Below, in pieces: positions 1 to 5,336 of a stretch of 6,650 bases of DNA. A model generated the notes under the pieces. It had not been told where the DNA came from and ran no database searches. It was given only the letters and a program-made list of their open reading frames with translations. The stretch covers positions 1-6,650 of the forward strand of contig CAZMSQ010000077.1 of assembly GCA_964569025.1 (NCBI GenBank). Reading direction: 5' to 3'. The translations under genes and the position numbers were made by a program. Position 1 is the first letter of the stretch. The number at the start of each line of letters is the position of its first letter. Source of the stretch: CAZMSQ01 sp964569025 (GTDB taxonomy: Bacteria > Bacteroidota > Bacteroidia > Chitinophagales > Saprospiraceae).

Positions 1-31
1 CGAGGGGTGCCCTTGCGGCTGTGCTTTTGGA

Positions 32-3000
32 TTATTCTAATTGGATGTCTATTAGGGCGATTTTTAGGGCTTTTTTGTAGGATTGCCAGGTGGTTTGTTC
101 GAGGTGTTGGATGGAGGCTTTTATTTTGTGCCATCTTGAGTGGGCTTTTTCCATCATGCGGCGGGCGGCCTGGTTGGGTGGGCCGGTGGAGGAGCGGAGG
201 TAGGAGGAGGCGCGGTAGAGGTCGCTGTTGAGGTTGTCGGAGCTGCGTTGGATGCCCTTGAGGCCGTCAGGGGTCATGAACTGCTTTTCGAGCTCGGCAA
301 TGGTGTCTGAGATGACTTTGGCTGAGTCGCGGAGGCTCGTCTGGAGACTGTCGGGAAATTTGACCATTATTTTACTGACCAGTTCTATGGTCTCAGTCAT
401 CTCGCGGAGACGGTCGAAGCCCTCTGCAGCCTCTTCAGCCATGAGGCCGAAGGAGTCGGCAGCAGACTGCTGCTGGAGGAGGGCCTCCATGGAGACCTCG
501 AGACGGGGGTCAGCATGGACAGAAACTGTGGTAGAGTCTCGGAAATCACCGTAAGTGAAGTGCATGGTGTAGGTGCCGGGTAGCACACTGCTGCCTCCCG
601 GGGGGTCGGCATCTTCGCGGGGCGCGCGACGAGATGGAAAGCGGTAGCCGTCACGGTCCATGCCCCAGGTGATGCGATTCATGCCTGTGTCGAGGCGGGA
701 GGAGAAGGTTCGGATGGTATCACCTGCCGAATTCATGACCATAACTTTGACTTTATTATCTTTTGGTGGGGCAGGATCAGCAACTTTGGTGCTGTCAGCA
801 GTGTTGGGGACATCCGCATTCTCCGCTCCTTTTTTCTTTTTCTTGCCGCTCTTTTGGGAGTCTTCAATGACATTCTCTGCAACGTTCTTCTTCGGTTTTC
901 CCACCCACAGGGTCACCGTGGCACCACCCCTCGCATTCTCACCAATAAACTCTCCGTCTGCGGTGAAGCGGATGCCGTCATAGGAGCGGTACTCGGCCTG
1001 CCAGGCATCAGGGGCGGGGAAGGCCTTGAAGGGCTCATCAAGTACGGCGCCACCAGTGCGGGCAATCTCGCGGATGGGGCGGATGTCGTCGATGACCCAG
1101 GCGGCGCGGCCGAAGGTGCCGATGACCAGGTCATGCTCCCGGGGATGAATCTTTAGGTCACGGGTTGAGACACCGGGGAAATCGTGGTCCCACTTGGTCC
1201 AGTTCGCTCCCCCATCGATGGTAAGGTAGAGGCCGTGGTCGGTGCCGAGCCACAGGAGGGAAGGCACCTCGGGGTCCTGCACAATGCACAGGGCATGGCC
1301 GCTGACCTTTGTCTCATCGGCAATGCGGGTGAAGGTCTGGCCGAAATCTATGGTGTGGTAGGCCATTGGACGCCAGTCGTTTCGGCGGTAGTCATTGACA
1401 ATGACAAAGGCTTCGGCAGGGTTATCAGCAGAGACTTCGATGTATGGAATCCAGCTATTCGGTCGCGCACCCGGCAAGCGGTCGCCGAGGTTGGTCCAGG
1501 TGGCTCCGCCATCTCGGGTGAGTTGGAGGTTGCCGTCGTCGGTGCCGACCCAGATGACCTGACGGTCGGCAGGGCTGGGGGCGATGGCCAGGATGGTGGT
1601 GTGATTTTCGGCCTCGGTGTCGTCGATGGTCAGGCCGCCGCTGAGGTGCTGCAGCTGCTTGAGTGAGTCGTTGGTGGTGAGGTCAGGAGAAATGAGCTCC
1701 CACGACTGGCCGCAGTCGGTGCTTTTGTGCACAAACTGGCTGCCGAAGTAGAGGCCACAACCGTCAAACGGATCCTGAGCAATAGCGGCGTTCCAATGGA
1801 AGCGCAGCTCGGTGTCCGGGTCTGGGTGGGTGGGCTTGATGAAGGTGTTTTTGCCGGTTTCGCGATCAATGCGCGAGACGTTGCCACCTTGTGACATGGC
1901 ATAGGCGTAACGCGAGTCTCGTGGATCAAACAGCACGTCGAAGCCGTCGCCAAAGTAAATTTCCTGCCAATCACTGTTGCGAATGCCGCCACGTTTCCAG
2001 ACCTCCGACGGGCCTACCCATGAGCCGTTATCCTGCATGCCGCCGCCTATCAGGTAGGGGGTGTCCATGCTGACGGAAATGTGGTAAAACTGTGCCAGCG
2101 GCAGATTGTCGATAAACCGCCAGTTGGTGCCACCGTCTCGTGAAATGTTAAGTCCCCCGTCGTTGCCTTCAATCAGGTAGTCCGGATCTTCAGGGTGTAC
2201 CCAGAAAGCGTGGTGGTCGGGGTGGACGCCCCAGTAGGGGAGAATGGTCTCGAAGGTCTTGCCACCGTCTTCGCTCCGCGAAACCCGGGAGTAAAGGTTG
2301 TAAATGCGATTTTCATTCTTGGGGTCGACAAAGATGTCAGCATAATAAAAGGGGCGGTCGCCAATGTTTTTGTCNNNNNNNNNNNNNNNNNNNNNNNNNN
2401 NNNNNNNNNNNNNNNNNNNNNNNNNNNNNNNNNNNNNNNNNNNNNNNNNNNNNNNNNNNNNNNNNNNNNNNNNNTTACGACCGAACTCCCACATGGCAGC
2501 AATGAATTTGTCGGGATTGGTAGGATCAACCACCAAATCTGCGCAGCCGGTAGAGTCGTTGATTGAGAGAATGTGTTCCCAGGTTTTGCCTCCATCTGTG
2601 GTGCGGAAAACGCCGCGCTCCGGATTGTTTCCCCAAGCAGAGCCGAGGGCTGCCACATGGACCATGTCGGGATTGTCAGGGTGGATAATGATGCGGTGGA
2701 TGGTACGGGTTTCTTTCAGCCCCATGCATGTCCAGGTCTCTCCCCCGTCTATGCTTTTGTAAATTCCTTCTCCGCTGTTGTGCGAGTTGCGTGGATTGCC
2801 TTCTCCGGTACCGGCCCAGATGATGTCCGGGTTTTTCTGGCTGACAGCCACAGCCCCAATCGATTGGAGGGGCTGGTCGTCGAAGAGGGGCTCCCAGTTG
2901 ATACCGCCATTCGGTGAGCGCCACAGGCCGCCGGAGGCAGTGCCGACATAGATAATGTCAGGGTCGCTCAAGTCCACATCAATAGAGGTCACCCGGCCGC

Positions 3001-3130
3001 TCATTCCAGCAGGGCCGAGACTGCGGGTTTTGATGCCCTTGAGGTGGTTGATGTCGATTGACTGGCACAGGCCGTTGGTCATTAGGCCAAGAGAGCATGC
3101 GAAAGTGAGGAGAATGGCAATGTACTTCAT
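32..3130 (-). CDS. Secreted Asp-box/BNR beta-propeller protein (sortilin/Vps10-like, 'glycosyl hydrolase BNR repeat' family)
   Basis: Large exported protein of the WD40/YVTN/BNR-like family often labelled glycosyl hydrolase or VPS10-domain protein; its substrate is unknown and I see no assignable catalytic site. I start it at ATG 3130, because the residues that follow (MKYIAILLTFACSLGLM) form a signal peptide. The open frame reaches back to a TTG at 3199, but that would bury the signal. Counting from 3130, nine Asp boxes of the form S/T-x-D-x-G-x-T/N/S-W/F are visible at about residues 73, 127, 178, 287, 331, 471, 539, 594 and 638, many preceded by a 'DPxNPD' strand. The order is propeller repeats to about 685, a hinge, a Lys/Ala-rich linker (about 745-790), a FlgD-like Ig domain (about 792-872) and a helical tail to the end. 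There is no type IX sorting tail, so a periplasmic or outer-membrane location is likely. A 100-N gap interrupts the propeller, so the true length (1,032 residues as drawn) is uncertain. Family identity is confident; function is not. Confidence 0.93.
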   Translation of the reverse strand: MKYIAILLTFACSLGLMTNGLCQSIDINHLKGIKTRSLGPAGMSGRVTSIDVDLSDPDIIYVGTASGGLWRSPNGGINWEPLFDDQPLQSIGAVAVSQKNPDIIWAGTGEGNPRNSHNSGEGIYKSIDGGETWTCMGLKETRTIHRIIIHPDNPDMVHVAALGSAWGNNPERGVFRTTDGGKTWEHILSINDSTGCADLVVDPTNPDKFIAAMWEFGRXXXXXXXXXXXXXXXXXXXXXXXXXXXXXXXXXXDKNIGDRPFYYADIFVDPKNENRIYNLYSRVSRSEDGGKTFETILPYWGVHPDHHAFWVHPEDPDYLIEGNDGGLNISRDGGTNWRFIDNLPLAQFYHISVSMDTPYLIGGGMQDNGSWVGPSEVWKRGGIRNSDWQEIYFGDGFDVLFDPRDSRYAYAMSQGGNVSRIDRETGKNTFIKPTHPDPDTELRFHWNAAIAQDPFDGCGLYFGSQFVHKSTDCGQSWELISPDLTTNDSLKQLQHLSGGLTIDDTEAENHTTILAIAPSPADRQVIWVGTDDGNLQLTRDGGATWTNLGDRLPGARPNSWIPYIEVSADNPAEAFVIVNDYRRNDWRPMAYHTIDFGQTFTRIADETKVSGHALCIVQDPEVPSLLWLGTDHGLYLTIDGGANWTKWDHDFPGVSTRDLKIHPREHDLVIGTFGRAAWVIDDIRPIREIARTGGAVLDEPFKAFPAPDAWQAEYRSYDGIRFTADGEFIGENARGGATVTLWVGKPKKNVAENVIEDSQKSGKKKKKGAENADVPNTADSTKVADPAPPKDNKVKVMVMNSAGDTIRTFSSRLDTGMNRITWGMDRDGYRFPSRRAPREDADPPGGSSVLPGTYTMHFTYGDFRDSTTVSVHADPRLEVSMEALLQQQSAADSFGLMAEEAAEGFDRLREMTETIELVSKIMVKFPDSLQTSLRDSAKVISDTIAELEKQFMTPDGLKGIQRSSDNLNSDLYRASSYLRSSTGPPNQAARRMMEKAHSRWHKIKASIQHLEQTTWQSYKKALKIALIDIQLE
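2375..2474. other. Assembly gap of 100 N inside the propeller gene
   Basis: Exactly 100 consecutive N, the conventional placeholder for a scaffold gap of unknown size. The minus-strand frame is the same on both sides if the gap is taken as 100 bases. The last readable codon before it begins AAN, so Lys or Asn. From my memory of homologues, the segment between the flanking motifs (MWEFGR before, DRPFYYAD after) is nearer 75-80 residues than the 33-34 drawn, so the real gap is probably larger and probably holds one or two more Asp boxes. Confidence 0.98.
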
Positions 3131-3199
3131 GCGTCGTGTGTGTTTTTCCCGAACCAGTGCTCGGAGTGTCAATATGATAGGTTCTTGGGGGATTCTCAA

Positions 3200-3796
3200 T
3201 TATTTACCTTGGAACAGCTTTGAAACCTCCAGGCTGAACCCGGGCAATACGACGCTCTGAAGGGTATCTGAGGTCGTATAGGGCCTGCTTCCGGAATAGG
3301 AGCCCTCATTACTGAGGGTGTATGCCAAAATATGTTGGTGATCGGGGTCTGCTATCCAGTATTCGCGCACGCCAGACGATTCATAAAGGTCAAATTTTGC
3401 GGAGAGTTCCTTCCTGGAGTTGCCGGGAGACAGGATTTCGACAATAAGGTCTGGGGCGCCGCAGCATCCGCGCTCGTCAAGGAGGGTGGGGTCACATACC
3501 ACGCAGAGGTCGGGCTGGACAACCGTATCAGCATGCATGCCACTGCGCTGGTGTCCCGGGGCTGGCAAACGGACGTCGAATGGGGCAAGAAATACTTCAC
3601 AAGGTCCGTTTCCCAACGATTCATGAAAGGCGATGTAAAACCGCCCGACAAGACGTTGGTGCCAGGTATTGGGAGCCGGAGACATCCGCATGAGGCGGCC
3701 CCGAATCAACTCCACACGCTCTGCAAAGGCCCACTGCAGATAGTCAGCAAATGTATACCGGGCGTGAGGGTCCAGCGCATTGATGTCTGTAATCAT
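3200..3796 (-). CDS. Uma2-family (DUF820) protein, PD-(D/E)xK nuclease fold
   Basis: Protein of the Uma2/DUF820 family, which has a restriction-endonuclease-like fold; its biological role is unsettled. I choose ATG 3796 (198 residues), because the family normally begins about 10-15 residues before the 'YTFADYL' motif and here that motif follows directly. An upstream in-frame TTG at 3826 would add ten residues, but it sits only 17 bp past the terminator hairpin and lacks a ribosome-binding sequence. Counting from ATG 3796, the motifs are VELIRG (Glu29), the conserved VQPDL (Asp96), PDLIVEILSPGNSRKE (Glu120) and Lys134 in the following helix, then the REYWIAD strand (about 144-150) and the LPGFSLEVSKLF end. 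The likely acid/lysine triad of the fold is therefore intact. It lies 69 bp upstream of the propeller gene on the same strand with no terminator between, so read-through is plausible. No partner gene suggests a toxin-antitoxin or defence role. Confidence 0.92.
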   Translation of the reverse strand: MITDINALDPHARYTFADYLQWAFAERVELIRGRLMRMSPAPNTWHQRLVGRFYIAFHESLGNGPCEVFLAPFDVRLPAPGHQRSGMHADTVVQPDLCVVCDPTLLDERGCCGAPDLIVEILSPGNSRKELSAKFDLYESSGVREYWIADPDHQHILAYTLSNEGSYSGSRPYTTSDTLQSVVLPGFSLEVSKLFQGK

Positions 3797-3833
3797 GTGT
3801 GCTCGGATTGCTTCCCGAAGGTACAAAATTCAG

Positions 3834-3870
3834 ATAATAAAAGAGCCGGCTCCCCGCAGGGAACCGGCTC
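3834..3870 (-). terminator. Strong intrinsic terminator of the small minus-strand gene
   Basis: Read on the minus strand, a GC-rich hairpin is followed by TTTTATTAT. The outer stem is 7 perfect pairs (GAGCCGG at 3843-3849 with CCGGCTC at 3864-3870), then one mismatch (3850/3863), then 4 more pairs (3851-3854 with 3859-3862) around a 4-base loop (3855-3858). The T-run lies at 3842-3834. On the plus strand the stem is not followed by a T-run, so it acts leftward only. It begins 2-3 bases after the stop codon of the reframed small gene (3873-3875) and separates that gene from the Uma2 gene. Confidence 0.85.
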
Positions 3871-3872
3871 CA

Positions 3873-4104
3873 TCATTCATTCAAGGCACTGTGAAAGTGC
3901 GCATCTTTGGCTCCGTCGTCCCGGTCTTTCAGCCATCGGGCGATGGCCGGCGTCAGCACCTTTTGCGAGCGACTGGCTTTCTTTGGTGACGGATTCGTCA
4001 GCAGTCATGGTCTCAAGAAAAGTGTTGGCATTATTGACGAGCGTGTCCAACATGTGCTGCTGAGCGTTCATCATTTTGGTGAAGAATTCGTGCATGGGTG
4101 TCAT
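3873..4104 (-). CDS. Small helical protein of unknown function, apparently frameshifted by one base (phasin-like look)
   Basis: I do not recognise this gene. From ATG 4104 it reads MTPMHEFFTKMMNAQQHMLD and continues helical and mixed-charge up to SLAK near 3962. As the bases stand the frame then gives an Arg/Cys-rich tail (RPGRRSQRCALSQCLE) ending at 3877. In the +1 frame the same bases encode a natural-looking helix (LTPAIARWLKDRDDGAKDAH, ending SALNE) with more GC-rich third positions and a stop at 3873-3875, right beside the terminator. Removing one base at the AAAAGG run (3959-3964) joins the two parts into a 76-residue protein. The frame +1 segment has no start of its own, with a stop at 4005-4007. 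I therefore read it as one gene with a sequencing error or a real one-base insertion. A good Bacteroidota promoter lies 49 bp upstream. A Met/Gln/Asn-rich amphipathic N-terminus resembles small phasins, but this is only a resemblance. A less likely start is ATG 4095. Confidence 0.55.
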
Positions 4105-4152
4105 GGCTGGGATATTTTTTCGTGAAGGAAAATAAGGTCTTAATTGTTGATA

Positions 4153-4183
4153 CAAAGGTATGTGAGGGAGAATGGAAGGTCAA
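4153..4183 (-). promoter_or_regulatory. Bacteroidota-type promoter for the small helical gene
   Basis: Read on the minus strand, TTG at 4183-4181, a 20-bp spacer, then TACCTTTG at 4160-4153. This is an exact match to the Bacteroidota primary-sigma consensus (TTG at -33, TAnnTTTG at -7, spacing about 19-23). Transcription would start around 4146, giving a leader of about 40 bases to ATG 4104. With the terminator at 3834-3870 it defines a short single-gene transcript of about 310 bases. Confidence 0.55.
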
Positions 4184-4443
4184 TTGGGGTAGTATTTTGG
4201 AGTGGGTTGACAATCGTTGTGAAAGGGGTCATATGTATCTGAATATGCAGACAAACAAGAGGTTAGTTGGATATTGACTCACTGAAATGTAAAGGGAGAA
4301 ATGTTGAGAATGGAGCATTCGGATGCAGAATGGGGGTTTGGGGTGTTGGAGAATGGGTTGATTGAAACGAGGTGATGCAGTGAAAGGGGAGTGGGCGCTG
4401 AATTTCTGTGATGGTCGATGTATGGTTCTATGGAGTGAACATA

Positions 4444-4473
4444 TTGAAGGACAAATTTTCGCATATTTATTTG
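4444..4473 (+). promoter_or_regulatory. Weak promoter candidate for the SDR gene
   Basis: TTG at 4444-4446, a 19-bp spacer, then TTTATTTG at 4466-4473, which matches the Bacteroidota TAnnTTTG element at all fixed positions but one (T instead of A at position 2). A start near 4480 would leave a leader of about 100 bases containing the inverted repeat at 4491-4509. The surrounding AT-rich sequence makes chance matches likely. Confidence 0.27.
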
Positions 4474-4490
4474 TTCGAAAAGTCAACCCA

Positions 4491-4509
4491 AATCGGTCGA
4501 GAGCCGATT
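4491..4509. repeat. Inverted repeat in the SDR leader, possible operator or leader hairpin
   Basis: AATCGG at 4491-4496 and its exact complement CCGATT at 4504-4509, separated by 7 bases, with one extra G-T pair possible inside. It lies between the proposed SDR transcription start (about 4480) and its ATG (4583). It could be a dimeric repressor site or a small leader stem. No T-run follows, so it is not a terminator. Confidence 0.4.
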
Positions 4510-4582
4510 GCCTTAAAATCTGCGGAAGGCGTACATTGAGGCTGACAGCAGCATTCTCATACACCAAAAAATAAAAGCACAC

Positions 4583-5326
4583 ATGAACAGATTACAAGAT
4601 AAGGTGGCGATTGTTACCGGCGGCGCAGCCGGCATTGGACTGGCAACGGTCCGGAAATTTGTGGAGGAGGGAGCACGAGTGGCCATTTGGGATATTCAGG
4701 AGGAAAAGGGGCGTGAGGTAGCGAATGCGTTGACGAAAGACGGCCATGATGTTCGCTTTTACCTGGTCAACACGGTTGATTCAACATCAGTCGCTGAAGC
4801 TGCTGCTCAGGTACAGGCAGATTTTGGGGCCATTCACATTCTCATCAACAACGCCGGCATCACCCGGGATGCCACCATGAAGAAGATCACTGATGAGCAG
4901 TGGGATCAAGTCATCGCAGTCAATCTCACGGGCGTATTCAACTGCACCCGTGCAGTGGCGCCTTTTATGGCGGAGACCGGCTATGGGCGAATTATCTCGG
5001 CATCAAGCGTGGTGGGTCTGTACGGTAATTTCGGCCAGACCAACTATGCCGCCACCAAGTCGGGTGTCATTGGCATGACACGTGTGTGGGCCCGCGAGTT
5101 TGGCCGCAAGGGCATCACTGCCAATGCGGTGGCTCCGGGATTCATCAGTACGGAGATGATGGCCACGATTCCGGAGAAGGTACTGGAGTCGTTTGAGGCA
5201 AAGACCCCGCTGGGTCGTTTGGGGAGCGTTGAGGAGGTGGCGAATGTGTATTGTTTTTTGGCTTCGGAAGAGGCGTCGTATATCACGGGTGCGGTGATAT
5301 CTGTTGATGGGGGGATTGTGATTTGA
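4583..5326 (+). CDS. FabG/PhaB-type 3-oxoacyl (acetoacetyl) reductase, short-chain dehydrogenase family
   Basis: Cytosolic reductase of 247 residues, the standard length for classical SDRs, reducing a 3-ketoacyl thioester to the 3-hydroxyacyl form. All signature motifs are present: TGGAAGIG for dinucleotide binding (12-19), NNAG (89-92), Asn114, Ser142 in SSVVG, Tyr155 and Lys159 in YAATK, then VAPGFISTEM and the C-terminal VDGG. Asp37 at the end of the second strand usually favours NAD(H) over NADP(H), whereas most FabG and PhaB enzymes use NADPH. The start ATG is preceded by an A-rich leader (AAAAAATAAAAG) and no Shine-Dalgarno. The gene stands alone, divergent from the small helical gene and convergent with the flippase 10 bp downstream. 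It is not in a fatty-acid operon, so it may be an accessory FabG, a PhaB-like acetoacetyl-CoA reductase, or a catabolic 3-hydroxyacyl dehydrogenase. The family is certain, the substrate is not. Confidence 0.94.
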   Translation: MNRLQDKVAIVTGGAAGIGLATVRKFVEEGARVAIWDIQEEKGREVANALTKDGHDVRFYLVNTVDSTSVAEAAAQVQADFGAIHILINNAGITRDATMKKITDEQWDQVIAVNLTGVFNCTRAVAPFMAETGYGRIISASSVVGLYGNFGQTNYAATKSGVIGMTRVWAREFGRKGITANAVAPGFISTEMMATIPEKVLESFEAKTPLGRLGSVEEVANVYCFLASEEASYITGAVISVDGGIVI

Positions 5327-5336
5327 GAGGTTGGTT

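Larger units (their letters stand above)
4105..4582. other. Divergent intergenic region, AT-rich and G-skewed, no convincing gene
   Basis: This 478-bp stretch separates the small minus-strand gene from the SDR gene. It holds a promoter for the small gene (4153-4183), a weaker promoter candidate for the SDR (4444-4473) and an inverted repeat (4491-4509). The plus strand is strongly G over C: in 4161-4280 I count about 40 G and 10 C. Open frames of 117 and 70 codons exist but start at non-ATG codons or show His/Ser/Pro/Phe-rich, non-protein-like composition, so I do not call them. I see no tRNA, rRNA or known riboswitch pattern. A small RNA cannot be excluded. Confidence 0.6.

Noticed and set aside
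1184..1666. 160-codon plus-strand frame and other frames antisense to the propeller gene
   Set aside because: They are shadow frames of a long GC-biased coding region whose minus-strand reading shows nine Asp boxes.
3063..3068. Lipoprotein lipobox at the Cys near the end of the propeller signal peptide
   Set aside because: The residues before the Cys are Asn-Gly-Leu. Leu directly before the Cys does not fit a lipobox, so signal peptidase I cleavage is more likely.
3131..3199. Extended N-terminus of the propeller protein from TTG 3199
   Set aside because: It would put 23 extra residues, including several Arg and Lys, ahead of a clean signal peptide that starts at ATG 3130.
3332..4063. 243-codon plus-strand open frame
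   Set aside because: It is antisense to the Uma2 gene, crosses the terminator hairpin and continues antisense to the small gene. The minus strand carries the recognisable Uma2 motifs.
3200..4104. Uma2 gene plus small gene as a toxin-antitoxin or defence pair
   Set aside because: A strong terminator separates them, the small gene has its own promoter, and Uma2 genes commonly occur alone, so nothing supports a functional pair.
4362..4574. 70-codon plus-strand open frame ahead of the SDR
   Set aside because: It starts at TTG, runs through the inverted repeat and the proposed promoter, and has no recognisable family or ribosome-binding site.
4229..4582. 117-codon minus-strand open frame in the intergenic region
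   Set aside because: The composition is His/Ser/Pro/Phe-rich with no domain-like pattern, it runs across the SDR promoter and leader, and it begins right against the SDR start. It looks like chance in AT-rich, G-skewed DNA.
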